From Palsa-504 sp963705835 (GTDB lineage: Bacteria > Actinomycetota > Actinomycetes > Streptosporangiales > Streptosporangiaceae): a DNA stretch of 64,000 bases. Each line of letters opens with the position of its first letter. Position 1 is the first letter of the stretch. Where the stretch lies: contig CAVPLC010000051.1 of the NCBI GenBank assembly GCA_963705835.1, positions 138,044 through 202,043 of the forward strand. Direction: 5' to 3'. The notes under the pieces were generated by a model. It was not told where the DNA came from. It made no database searches and saw only the letters and a list, made by a program, of their open reading frames with translations. The position numbers and the translations under genes are program-made. This document shows, piece after piece, positions 1-8,129 of the stretch.

Positions 1-189
1 GGTCCTGCTCGGCTGTCGGCGGACGTGGCACGGTTGCTCCCTTCGACACCAGCCACATGTCCGCTCGGCGCGGAGCATTTCGTTCTCCATGGTGCCCGCT
101 TCCAGTCCGCGGCGGGACGACGGGCCCGGCCCGGCACGCTGCTTACCGCAGATGAGGTCAGAGCGATGACCGAGGTCGGGCGCGATTGA
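1..189 (+). CDS. 3' end of an unrecognised gene (partial at window edge)
   Basis: Frame 1 is open from the first base to a TGA at 187-189 and gives 62 residues ending in TADEVRAMTEVGRD. The peptide is Ala/Arg rich and I do not recognise a family. G/C at third positions is only moderately high, so this could be a real C-terminus or a decayed or chance frame. There is no other convincing coding frame in these bases. Confidence 0.25.
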   Translation, partial: GPARLSADVARLLPSTPATCPLGAEHFVLHGARFQSAAGRRARPGTLLTADEVRAMTEVGRD

Positions 190-201
190 TGTATTCGAGC
201 G

Positions 202-783
202 TCATTCGCTCGTTGAGTTCACGTACCACTTTCCGTTTATCTTGATGCACGGCACCGGCGAGAGGCCGCCGGCGTTCAACGCGTTGTCGTACGCCTGCTT
301 GAACGTCTCCGATGAGGTCGGCATGCCGGCCGACGGGTCGGCGTTGCTGACACATCCATTTCCGTTAATGCAGATCCGCCCGGTGACTTTCACCAGGGCC
401 AGGTCTCCCGATATGACGGCGCCAACGACGTTGATTTTCCCCTTCACGGTCGATGACGATGACAGTTTCAGGCTGACGCAGGACGATCGCTGGTTCGGAG
501 ACAAGTAGTCGCATACCTGCGACCAGTGTCCGGACAGCTCGGCGTGGATCACCCCGGCCGCGGCCTGTTGCGGCGTGTTGTGACCGGGTGAAGCCGAGTG
601 GGTGGCCTGGCCCGCCTGCCCGGTACTCCCGGTACTCCCGTTGCTCCCCGTGCTCGCAGTGGTGCCGGTGCTCACAGTGCTCCCAGTGCTCACAGTGCTG
701 GAGCCGGTGGCGGCGCTGCAGCCGGCCGTGACGACCACAAATGCCGCCGCGGCAAGCGGCAGGACTGAAACACCAATGCGCAT
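202..783 (-). CDS. secreted lipoprotein with Ser/Thr/Gly linker
   Basis: The protein is 193 aa from the ATG at 783. A purine-rich AGAGGGGACC lies just upstream, and a longer upstream reading frame lacks a signal sequence, which decides the start. Residues 1-22 form a lipoprotein signal with a lipobox ending in Ala-Gly-Cys22. Residues 23-70 are a low-complexity Ser/Thr/Gly linker encoded by near 9-bp DNA repeats. The C-terminal 120 residues form a small globular domain with Cys residues and a closing IKINGKWYV, as in DUF4878/NTF2-like stress lipoproteins. It is likely anchored on the outer face of the membrane. Function is unknown. Confidence 0.75.
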   Translation of the reverse strand: MRIGVSVLPLAAAAFVVVTAGCSAATGSSTVSTGSTVSTGTTASTGSNGSTGSTGQAGQATHSASPGHNTPQQAAAGVIHAELSGHWSQVCDYLSPNQRSSCVSLKLSSSSTVKGKINVVGAVISGDLALVKVTGRICINGNGCVSNADPSAGMPTSSETFKQAYDNALNAGGLSPVPCIKINGKWYVNSTSE

Positions 784-1429
784 AATGGTCCCCTCTCTCC
801 GTGTCGATGGGAGATTCTTCCACCAGGCCGATCGCGAAGAGAGAAAATGCGGCAACCCCGACGTCGCGATCCTGCGACATCCGGCTTGATTCCGTGGCTG
901 GGCCAGTACCGCGGCGGAAGTCACCCTCCTCCCCCTCGTCAGCACAGCCCCGCCAGGGAGACACCGAGACCTCCGGGCCCGAACAGGCCGAGGAAGCGCC
1001 CGATATTGGTGGCGCCGCCCATCGGCACTAGCGAAGACGTCCTCCCGCTCCAGGTCCCGGCCGCTGGCGGATCGTCGCCCGTCGTGCCTGACCGGTGCTG
1101 ACCGTCCTGGTCAACCCGCTGGTGCTGCAGAGTAGAACCGGCTCGCTACTGACCCGGCCGAGCAGGTGACCATACAGATCTGCTATCTCTTGATAGATCG
1201 GCAGGAAGCCACTCGCGTGATGTGCTGTGAGCCCGCGGTGATGATATTGAGCGTGACCCGAACACACATGGCACCTACGAGACCGACGGTAAGCCACGTG
1301 ATGGCCAAAATTACCGTTCGGCAAATTTCAGATGTACGGAGATCAAAGGCGATGCGGGTGCAGGGCGTGAGCGCAGGAGGACAGTCTCTGGTTCCGAACC
1401 CATCCCCTAAACAAGCATTAGGGAGCGAC
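784..1429. other. 646-bp gene-free stretch upstream of pgl
   Basis: Open frames here are short, lack good ribosome binding sites and match nothing I recognise. The only structure seen is one copy of the recurrent CCGTTCGG...GAT motif at about 1314-1335. Some of this DNA may be decayed coding sequence. Confidence 0.5.
1314..1335. promoter_or_regulatory. recurrent CCGTTCGG-AT-GAT motif, copy 1 (weakest)
   Basis: CCGTTCGG at 1314-1321 is followed by an A/T-rich spacer and GATGT at 1331-1335. It resembles four other intergenic copies in the window but departs from the GATCT core. It lies about 95 bp upstream of the pgl start. Confidence 0.3.
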
Positions 1430-2086
1430 ATGCACCACGAACTCCAGACTCTGGCCGATCCCGATGCCGTGGCTCGGGCCGGCGCGGCATTCGTGGCCGA
1501 GCGCGCCCGCGCCGCGGTCGCGGCCAGCGGCAGCTTCCACTTCGCGGTCAGCGGCGGGCACACCCCATGGGCCATGTTCGCCGAGCTGGCGTCGCAGACG
1601 GTCCCGTGGGAAGCGACCGTCATCTACCAGGTGGACGAGCGTGTGGCTCCGCCCGATGACCCGGACCGGAACCTGACCCACCTCACCAAGGCGCTGGGCT
1701 CGGCGCCGGCGCAGGTGCGGCCCATGCCGGTCAACGAGAGCGATCTGGCGGCCGCGGCCGCCAGCTACGCGGCCTTGCTGCCTGAGCACTTCGATGTTGT
1801 CCACCTGGGTCTTGGCCCCGACGGGCACACCGCCTCGCTTGTGCCGGGCGACCCGGTCCTGTCGGTCACCGATCGCCTGGTCGCCCTCACCCAGCCGTAC
1901 CAGGGGCGGGTGCGGATGACGCTGACCTACCCGGCGCTGGCGCGGGCCCGGCAGATCCTCTGGCTGGTCACCGGCGAGGACAAGAAGGAGCCGCTGGCCA
2001 GGCTCCTGGCCGGCGATACCACGATCCCGGCGGGCCGCATCGAGGCCGCCGCCTCCCTGGTGATGGCCGACCGTGCGGCGACCTGA
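1430..2086 (+). CDS. pgl: 6-phosphogluconolactonase
   Basis: The product is 218 aa. It hydrolyses 6-phosphogluconolactone to 6-phosphogluconate in the cytosolic oxidative pentose phosphate pathway. The family signatures are visible: FAVSGGHTPWAMFAEL (sugar-phosphate loop) near residue 36, QVDERVAPPDDPDRN, and HLGLGPDGHTASLVPG, whose His is expected to be catalytic. The start at 1430 follows GGGAGCGAC and gives the usual length; an in-frame extension upstream has no homology. rpiA follows within 8 bases, so the two are probably co-transcribed and feed the same pathway. In many actinobacteria pgl sits next to zwf, gnd or opcA; here it sits with rpiA. Confidence 0.92.
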   Translation: MHHELQTLADPDAVARAGAAFVAERARAAVAASGSFHFAVSGGHTPWAMFAELASQTVPWEATVIYQVDERVAPPDDPDRNLTHLTKALGSAPAQVRPMPVNESDLAAAAASYAALLPEHFDVVHLGLGPDGHTASLVPGDPVLSVTDRLVALTQPYQGRVRMTLTYPALARARQILWLVTGEDKKEPLARLLAGDTTIPAGRIEAAASLVMADRAAT

Positions 2087-2093
2087 GGACCCG

Positions 2094-2777
2094 ATGGCAG
2101 GCCAGCCAGACGGTCCGCGGGGCATCGAGCGGGAGAAGCAGGTCGCCGCGGAGGCGGCAGCGGAACTGGTCGAAGACGGCATGACCGTCGGGCTCGGCAC
2201 CGGCTCGACGGTGGCGTTCCTGCTCCCCGCCCTGGCCCGCCGATCGCTCGACATCGTTTGTGCGGCTACGTCGCCCCGCACCGAGTACGCCGCACGCGAG
2301 CTGGGCCTGCGGATCGAGGACGTCACGAGCATCGACCGTTTCGACATCACCATCGACGGTGCGGACCAGATCGCCCCGGACGGCTGGCTGGTGAAGGGCG
2401 GCGGCGGCGCGCACACCCGGGAGAAGATCATCGCCGGCGCCGCGGACCGGTTCGTCGTCATCGCCGACTCGACCAAGCCGGTCCAGGCTCTGCACAGCCC
2501 GATCCCTCTCGAGCTGCTCTCCTTCGGGCTGCGCGCCACGATGCGCCGGGTCGCACCGGCCTCGCTGCGCGACGTCTCGCTCAGCCCCGACGGCGGCGTG
2601 ATCGCGGACTACCACGGGCCGGTGGATGATCCGGCGGCGCTGGCCGTCCGGCTGTCGGCGACGCCCGGGGTCGTCGAGCACGGCCTGTTCCCGCCGGAGA
2701 TGGTGGCGACGGTGCTCGTGGGCCGGGGTGAGTCAGTCGACCGGACCGACTTCGAGCATTCGTCGTCTCGCTCCTGA
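2094..2777 (+). CDS. rpiA: ribose-5-phosphate isomerase A
   Basis: The product is 227 aa. It interconverts ribose 5-phosphate and ribulose 5-phosphate. Signatures are VGLGTGSTVAFLLPAL (phosphate loop), TIDGADQIAP (the Asp-Gly-Ala-Asp active-site strand) and VKGGGGAHTREKI, with a Lys expected in catalysis. ATG 2094 is preferred; an upstream in-frame ATG at 2073 would overlap pgl. The gene follows pgl almost directly and precedes a HAD phosphatase, suggesting one sugar-phosphate operon. The C-terminal tail after LVGRGESVD is family-variable. Confidence 0.92.
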   Translation: MAGQPDGPRGIEREKQVAAEAAAELVEDGMTVGLGTGSTVAFLLPALARRSLDIVCAATSPRTEYAARELGLRIEDVTSIDRFDITIDGADQIAPDGWLVKGGGGAHTREKIIAGAADRFVVIADSTKPVQALHSPIPLELLSFGLRATMRRVAPASLRDVSLSPDGGVIADYHGPVDDPAALAVRLSATPGVVEHGLFPPEMVATVLVGRGESVDRTDFEHSSSRS

Positions 2778-2803
2778 CCTCACCGGACCAAACTGGAGGC
2801 AAC

Positions 2804-3607
2804 ATGGCCGCGCCAATTCGACTCTTCCTCGCCGACGTCGACGGCACGCTGGTAACCCAGGACAAGGTCCTCACCGATCGGGCCATCGCCGCGGTCGCGA
2901 AGCTGAGGCAGGCCGGGATACTTTTCGCCATCACCAGCGGCCGTCCGCCTCGCGGCATGTCAATGCTCATCGAGCCGCTCCAGCTCACCACGCCGATCGC
3001 GGCCTTCAACGGCGGCGTGTTCGTCCATCCCGACATGTCGGTGATCGAGCAGCAGGTCATCCCCGACGACGTGACGCCGACAGTGATCGAGCTGCTCGGT
3101 TCCCACGAGCTGGACGTGTGGGTCTACCGGGGGGCGGACTGGTTTATCCGGGATCCCAAGGCACCTCACGTGGCCCGCGAGGCCTGGACCGTCAAGTTCG
3201 ACCCGACGGTGACCGACAGTTTCGCCTCGGTGTCGAGCGGAGTGGCCAAGATCGTCGGGGTGAGCGATGACTACGACGCGGTCCAGAAGGGCGTGGACGC
3301 GGTACGCGAGCGCTTGGGCGACCACGTGTCGGCGGCTAGGTCTCAGCCGTACTACGGCGATGTCACCAATCCCAACGCCAACAAGGGCGCCGTAGCCAAA
3401 TATCTTTCCCTGACCTACCAGATCCCCGCCGAGCAGATCGCCACGATCGGCGACCAGCCCAACGACGTGCTCATGTTTGCCCACTCCGGGCTCAGCATCG
3501 CCATGGGTAACGCGAGCCAAGAAGTCCAGAAAGCCGCCCGCCGCGTCACCACGTCCAACGAGGACGAGGGCTTCGCCAACGCGGTAGAGCGGTTCGTCCT
3601 GCCCTGA
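2804..3607 (+). CDS. Cof/YidA-type HAD phosphatase
   Basis: The product is 267 aa. FLADVDGTL at residues 8-16 supplies the nucleophile Asp11 and the acid Asp13. ITSGRPP is motif II, and GDQPNDVLMF with a downstream Asn near residue 215 is motif IV. Between motifs II and IV lies the alpha/beta C2B cap of the Cof subfamily, which usually acts on small sugar phosphates or cofactors. The start follows GGAGGCAAC. It lies 26 bases after rpiA on the same strand, so a role in clearing sugar phosphates is plausible, but the substrate cannot be read from sequence. Confidence 0.85.
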   Translation: MAAPIRLFLADVDGTLVTQDKVLTDRAIAAVAKLRQAGILFAITSGRPPRGMSMLIEPLQLTTPIAAFNGGVFVHPDMSVIEQQVIPDDVTPTVIELLGSHELDVWVYRGADWFIRDPKAPHVAREAWTVKFDPTVTDSFASVSSGVAKIVGVSDDYDAVQKGVDAVRERLGDHVSAARSQPYYGDVTNPNANKGAVAKYLSLTYQIPAEQIATIGDQPNDVLMFAHSGLSIAMGNASQEVQKAARRVTTSNEDEGFANAVERFVLP

Positions 3608-3662
3608 GAGATGGCGGCGAAGCCACGATCGCCGTCGAGCGCTGACGTTAGCGGCTGCGTTA

Positions 3663-5330
3663 CTAGGAGGGCAATTCAACGTCCTGGGAGTGCACCACCG
3701 TGTACCAGTCCGTTGCCTCGCTTCGCATCGCACGGCTGACGCTGAGCGCGGCCTGCTGCACGTCCTGGAGGCTCCCCGCGGTCAGCAGCCGGTCGCTCGC
3801 GCTGTCCAGCGTGGCCGCGAACAGGTTCGAGCGCTCGGCATGGCGCATGTAGTCCCGCTGCGCTCCGTAGCCGCCCAGCGCGGCGGCCACGCCTGGGATG
3901 ACGATAGCGAGGAAGTCCCACCCCTTGAAGGGCCCAGAGGCGGTATCGGCGATTCCCAGGCTGTGCAGCAGGGCAAACAGAGCGCTCAGGCCGAACAGGC
4001 CGACCGCGGTGGCTTGAAACCGGGCGCTGAGCTTGCTGTATTTGCGGCTGACTGCCATGTGGTACTGCTGCTGCTTCTTGATCCACTCCTCATAGAGCAC
4101 CGCGATGAGATGGCTGATGTCCGCGTCCGGGACGTACCTGGGCCGGGTGAACCAGATCTCGTTGGCGGCACGCTCGGTCCAGCTCGATTCGGCAACCGCC
4201 CGATCATCAGCGGCTGCCGCCGACTTCTCCAGCGTGACAATGCCGGTGAGCCCCAGGAACATCAGGGACCGGATCTGCTCCGCCAGGTAGCGGGCGGACA
4301 CCCAGCGCTGGTGCCAGCGTTGCCACCGCGCGACGATGAGCACCACGATGATGACGACCAGGATCGCGAACTCGAACCAGGCGTAACCTACGCGAGCCGG
4401 CCAGAACGTGACCTGGGCCGCGACCACGAGGACCGCAAGAGGCGCCAGGCTATAGAGCAACCGGATAGCGAGAAACCAGCGCCGCTGGAATCGCGTCGCG
4501 AGCAGATCAGCGCGAGCGAAATAATACGAGATATGTTCGGTCAGCTCCGTGCTTGATTTAAGTCGCTGCGTGGATTCGGTCTCGGCGAGCAGCGGCGGCA
4601 GGGCGTCAGCTGATTCGCGCAGCCGCTCCTTGTTGTACTCATCAAGCCGCAGCATGCTCTCGGGCGGCAAAGGTGCGCTGCCCTTGGTGGTATTCCGCAC
4701 GTGATCCGTGTCCAGCTTGGCGGAGTGATCGTCTACGGATATGAGCAGGATGGGTTTCTGCCAGCGCTGCGCATAAGAATAGATTTCGGCTGTTCCGCCA
4801 CGGCCGCGAGCCGGCTCGCCGTCCCATACCACGATCATGACGTCGCTGCGGTCTACGACAGCACGGCCCGCCAGTTCATAGGCCTCTTCGCGGGGTCCAC
4901 CGGTTCGCACCGTATCAGAGGTGGTGCCATCCCTGTTCCTGAACTCGTCGAACTCGTCGACAGACGCAGGCGAACTGAAGTCACGGCAGTAGTCTTCCGG
5001 CGGCAGCGGAAGGACAATCTCGAGCCGGCTGCCCTTGCGCTTGAGGACTTCACGGGCGACCAGGCGATCGGCTCCCTCGGCCAGTGAAGAAACGGCAGTC
5101 AGGGCGATTTCCCCGGATCGAATCCGGTCCGGATTGGCAGCGAGCCGTTGAATGATGTACTCGACCGCATTAGTGATCTCTGTAGTCAGCCCTGGATGGT
5201 CGGCAGTAATGTCGCGATGGCCGGTAATTCCGATTCGGAGCCGCAGCGCGACCTTGCCTTCGTCGTCGGCCGGGTGGTGGCCGGCTTCCTGTTGCACGTG
5301 CACGGCCTGGACGGATCCGGGCTCCGTCAT
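3663..5330 (-). CDS. SLOG-like nucleotide-sensor domain fused to four-TM SLATT-like module
   Basis: The product is 555 aa. Residues about 30-200 look like a Rossmann-type SLOG/LOG domain: RIGITGHRD, then AVSSLAEGADRL, a VIVVWDGEPARG strand and GRGGTAEI near 176-183, which would bind a nucleotide ligand. Residues about 285-307, 317-335, 439-459 and 470-488 are hydrophobic and form two hairpins, and the tail ERSNLFAATLDSASDRL resembles SLATT (DUF4231-like) proteins. In published comparative genomics, SLATT proteins are proposed pore-forming effectors activated by nucleotide signals. The ATG at 5330 overlaps the stop of the TIR gene by ATGA, so the two are translationally coupled. Domain names are by motif recognition; the pore role is inference. 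Confidence 0.65.
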   Translation of the reverse strand: MTEPGSVQAVHVQQEAGHHPADDEGKVALRLRIGITGHRDITADHPGLTTEITNAVEYIIQRLAANPDRIRSGEIALTAVSSLAEGADRLVAREVLKRKGSRLEIVLPLPPEDYCRDFSSPASVDEFDEFRNRDGTTSDTVRTGGPREEAYELAGRAVVDRSDVMIVVWDGEPARGRGGTAEIYSYAQRWQKPILLISVDDHSAKLDTDHVRNTTKGSAPLPPESMLRLDEYNKERLRESADALPPLLAETESTQRLKSSTELTEHISYYFARADLLATRFQRRWFLAIRLLYSLAPLAVLVVAAQVTFWPARVGYAWFEFAILVVIIVVLIVARWQRWHQRWVSARYLAEQIRSLMFLGLTGIVTLEKSAAAADDRAVAESSWTERAANEIWFTRPRYVPDADISHLIAVLYEEWIKKQQQYHMAVSRKYSKLSARFQATAVGLFGLSALFALLHSLGIADTASGPFKGWDFLAIVIPGVAAALGGYGAQRDYMRHAERSNLFAATLDSASDRLLTAGSLQDVQQAALSVSRAMRSEATDWYTVVHSQDVELPS

Positions 5331-6385
5331 GGCTGGACCGCGGATATGATCATGGCCGTGCTAGTGGTTCCTTTCTGGGAAGCGGCTACTGCAATTTCGA
5401 CGATAATTATCACCACCCATATCGCCACCGCTATCCAGAAGGCTGCCACGACACGCGAGGAGTCCTTCCGCGCGCCAGTGATATCCCCGGCGCCAAGTTT
5501 TACCTTGGCGCGATTATAATAAATCAGTGCGGCGATGCCGGCAGGCGCCAGAAAAATAGTGATGAAAGTAATGACGGCTGTTGTGATAGCCATTCCTCGG
5601 TGCACGTTTACGGCACCCGGCGTGGCGGTCGGCCGAGTTTGCGACGGCCGAGTTTGCGAAGGCCGAGGTTGCGACGGCGGAGGTTTCGGCGGGGGAGCTT
5701 TCGGCGGGGGTTTCTGACGGGTCCTGCGCCCTCCACCCCGGACGTGCGCCTGCAGGGTCTCGATCTTGCGCGCGGCCTGCTCGTAGAGATCCTGCCGTTG
5801 AGCCATGGTGGCGAGCATCTCGGCCGCGGTCTGCCGGTCATCCTCGTGACTGGTCGGGCCGAGGGCTTCTTCCAGCCGGACAAGGATGCCCAGTTGCTCC
5901 TCGCGGGTCAGTGTCCGCTTCCTTATGAGGTCGTTGAGGTCGCTGTAGCGAGTCTGGGGCATGTCAGGCGGGGCGGGCAGCGGATTCGGCAGGGCCCTTC
6001 CCTCGGGGTAGGCAAAGATCGCGCGGGCCAACTTGAGCGCAGCAGTCTCGTCCGGCCGGATGTAATCGATAACCTGAAGCCGCGCTATGTCAACGGGAAA
6101 CAGCCCTGGGGGCACGCGCTCCAGGGCTAGCGGCAGAATCGGTTTTCCGAGGCGGGCGGCGTAGTCGCGCTCCGAGCGGCAGGCTTCGGAGTCTATAGAA
6201 GCTCGTGACACGGCAGCCACGACGACGTCGCAGGACCGAATCTGACCAAGAATCTTGTCCCACCACGGCCAGCCGCCGACCAGGTCACTGTCCAGCCAGA
6301 CATCGATCTGTGCCTGCCGGAGCCGTGTTACCAAAGACTCGACCCGTGGCCGGTCTGGTCGAGCGTACGAGAAGAAAAGCAGCAT
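5327..6385 (-). CDS. TIR domain - proline-rich linker - CD225-like two-TM protein
   Basis: The product is 352 aa from ATG 6385, which has GGGGGGCTG just upstream; a GTG at 6412 is the alternative. Residues 1-125 are a TIR fold: LLFFSYARPDRP, WLDSDLVGG, VVVAAVSRASIDSEACRSE (Glu72 at the expected NADase position) and GKPILPLAL. Residues 145-215 are helical and charged. Residues about 222-255 are proline rich with PSQTR repeats encoded by 15-bp DNA repeats. Residues 261-340 hold two TM helices separated by YYNRAKVKLGAGDITGARKDS, as in CD225/dispanin-type proteins. It is the upstream partner of the SLOG-SLATT gene. A TIR enzyme tethered to the membrane beside a putative pore suggests a phage-defence or abortive-infection system; this is inference. 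Confidence 0.7.
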   Translation of the reverse strand: MLLFFSYARPDRPRVESLVTRLRQAQIDVWLDSDLVGGWPWWDKILGQIRSCDVVVAAVSRASIDSEACRSERDYAARLGKPILPLALERVPPGLFPVDIARLQVIDYIRPDETAALKLARAIFAYPEGRALPNPLPAPPDMPQTRYSDLNDLIRKRTLTREEQLGILVRLEEALGPTSHEDDRQTAAEMLATMAQRQDLYEQAARKIETLQAHVRGGGRRTRQKPPPKAPPPKPPPSQPRPSQTRPSQTRPTATPGAVNVHRGMAITTAVITFITIFLAPAGIAALIYYNRAKVKLGAGDITGARKDSSRVVAAFWIAVAIWVVIIIVEIAVAASQKGTTSTAMIISAVQP

Positions 6386-6469
6386 CAGCCCCCCAAACTG
6401 GCAGGCCCCCACCTCCCAGATCCTTTAACTTGGCGTGCCAAAGTGTCCCAGATTGGCCTCAAGCGGTCA

Positions 6470-6649
6470 AGGGTGCCGCGATTCTCTGCGCACCCCGTTG
6501 TGGTGCCGATGATGTACCGGCGGATCATGCGGGCCTGTTCCTTGTGGCTGGTGAGGTCGGTGTCGTCCAGCGCGAAGTAGCGCAGCGCCGTGAATTGCGC
6601 CTCGATGCGAGTTTAACCAGGACGAATTCGTCGGCGTGTAGGCTCGTTG
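6470..6649 (-). mobile_element. IS630-type transposase C-terminal remnant
   Basis: On the minus strand, one frame reads QRAYTPTNSSWLN and, after a frameshift, the next reads RIEAQFTALRYFALDDTD followed by SHKEQARMIRRYII. This order is the C-terminal end of IS630-family DDE transposases (xYVPTNASWLNRIEAQFTALRYF). Only about 60 residues survive, no ends or terminal inverted repeats were found, and the frame is broken, so this is a dead scrap. It sits immediately upstream of the TIR gene, where an insertion could have imported or trimmed the neighbouring DNA. Confidence 0.7.
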
Positions 6650-6706
6650 CAACCTGACTGCAAGGCCCCGCGGAAACGATGGACGCGACCCAATAAGGAG
6701 GCCGCA

Positions 6707-7099
6707 ATGCCAGGTTCACCGGCGATCGAGAAGTTCCTTACCGCGATCCAGACCGCCACCATCCCCGACTGCGACGCGTGGAGCGCCGACGCCACGCTGG
6801 ACGCGACGGTGCCCAACTGGCGGCTGCACGCGTCGGGTGCGGACGCGATCCGCGCCGAGTACGCGCGCTGGTTCGCCGACCCAGGGAAGTTCGGCGAACT
6901 GCGGCGGTGCCCGGTCTCCGGAGGGCCGAGCGAGGTCATCGAGTACACGCTGAGCTGGACCGAGAACGGCGTGCCGCACGCCGCCCACCACATGCACCTG
7001 CTCACCGTGGACGACGACCGCATCGTCGCCAACACCGTCATGTGCGGCGGGCGTTGGCCGGCGTCGCTGCTGGCCGAGATGGAAGCCGCGGATGCCTGA
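6707..7099 (+). CDS. SnoaL/NTF2-like small protein
   Basis: The product is 130 aa. ATG 6707 follows a strong AAGGAGG. The pattern is a SnoaL-like cone fold: an N-terminal helix pair (IEKFLTAIQTATIPDCDAW), LDATVPNWRLHASGADAI near residues 27-44, then beta strands EVIEYTLSW, HHMHLLTVDDDRIVANTV. Such proteins are small isomerases, hydrolases or binding proteins, and no catalytic residues can be assigned. Its stop overlaps the start of the phosphotransferase gene by 8 bases, so 6707-8911 is probably one transcript. Confidence 0.75.
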   Translation: MPGSPAIEKFLTAIQTATIPDCDAWSADATLDATVPNWRLHASGADAIRAEYARWFADPGKFGELRRCPVSGGPSEVIEYTLSWTENGVPHAAHHMHLLTVDDDRIVANTVMCGGRWPASLLAEMEAADA

Positions 7100-8129
7100 T
7101 CGGGCCGCCGCCGCGCCCGGCGCGGCGCCGGCCGCGTTCGCCAGCGTGGCCGAGCTCATCGCGGGCGCGACCGAGCGGACGGTCCTCGACGAGGTGCCTG
7201 GCAAATCCGGGGCGCGGCTGGAGCGGGTGGTGATCGGTGGGCAGCCCTACGTGCTCAAGCACCTGGACCTGGCCGAGGACTGGACCATGCGGGCCTCCGG
7301 GTGCCTGCGCGGCGCGCCGCTGCTGGCCTGGGAACGGGGCATCCTGGCCCGGCTGCCCGCGTGCTTCAACCAGCCGATCGTGGGGGTCGCCCCGGAGGCC
7401 GGCCGCGGCCCGGCGCCGTCGGGCGGCTGCGCCCTGCTGATGCGGGACGTGTCGCCGTGGCTGGTCCCGGTGACCGACGAGCCGATCGGCCTGGATCAGC
7501 ACCTGCGTTTCCTGCGGCACATGGCCGCGCTGCACGCCGCGTTCTGGGGGTGCGGCCGCGAGTGCGAGGTCGTCCCGGTCATGCACCGGTACCTGGAGCT
7601 GTCCCCGTGGCTGGCGCACGCCGAGGCGGCGGTCGGCTCGGCGCACCTGGTGCCGCGGCTGGTCGGGGAGGGCTGGCCCCGGCTGGCCGAGGTGGCGCCG
7701 GCCGCGGCCGCGATCGTCACCCCGCTGGCCCGGGACCCGGGCCCGCTGGTGGAAGCGCTGGAGGCCACCCCGCAGACGTTCGTGCACAGCAACTGGAAGC
7801 TGGACAACCTGGGCACCGACGACGAGGGCCGCACGGTCGTGCTCGACTGGGAGCAGCCGGGCCGCGGCGCGCCCCTGTCCGACCTGGCCTGGTACCTGGC
7901 CATCAACTGCCGCAGGCTGCCGCAGCGCAAGGAGGACGCGATCGACGCCTACCGCCGGGCGCTGGAAGACCGCGGCATCGGCACCGAACCCTGGTGGGAA
8001 CGCCAGCTCGCGCTGTGCCTGCTCGGCGCGCTGGTCCAGTTCGGCTGGGAGAAGGCGCTGGGCGGCTACGACGAGGAGCTGGCGTGGTGGGAGGCGCAGG
8101 CGGTCAGGGCGGCACCGTTGCTGACATGA
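7092..8129 (+). CDS. aminoglycoside/choline-kinase-like phosphotransferase
   Basis: The product is 345 aa. It has a protein-kinase-like APH fold: YVLKHLDLAEDW (ATP-binding Lys) near residue 53, LLMRDVSPWLVP as hinge, then FVHSNWKLDNLGT near residue 230 as a catalytic loop with Ser in place of the usual Gly/Asp pattern (canonical HGDxxxxN), and VVLDWEQPGRGAPLSDLAWYL as the metal-binding Asp motif. The HGD-to-HSN change removes the canonical catalytic Asp, so activity is uncertain. It is coupled to the SnoaL-like gene before it and, through ATGA, to the methyltransferase after it. The substrate is unknown. Confidence 0.75.
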   Translation: MPDRAAAAPGAAPAAFASVAELIAGATERTVLDEVPGKSGARLERVVIGGQPYVLKHLDLAEDWTMRASGCLRGAPLLAWERGILARLPACFNQPIVGVAPEAGRGPAPSGGCALLMRDVSPWLVPVTDEPIGLDQHLRFLRHMAALHAAFWGCGRECEVVPVMHRYLELSPWLAHAEAAVGSAHLVPRLVGEGWPRLAEVAPAAAAIVTPLARDPGPLVEALEATPQTFVHSNWKLDNLGTDDEGRTVVLDWEQPGRGAPLSDLAWYLAINCRRLPQRKEDAIDAYRRALEDRGIGTEPWWERQLALCLLGALVQFGWEKALGGYDEELAWWEAQAVRAAPLLT

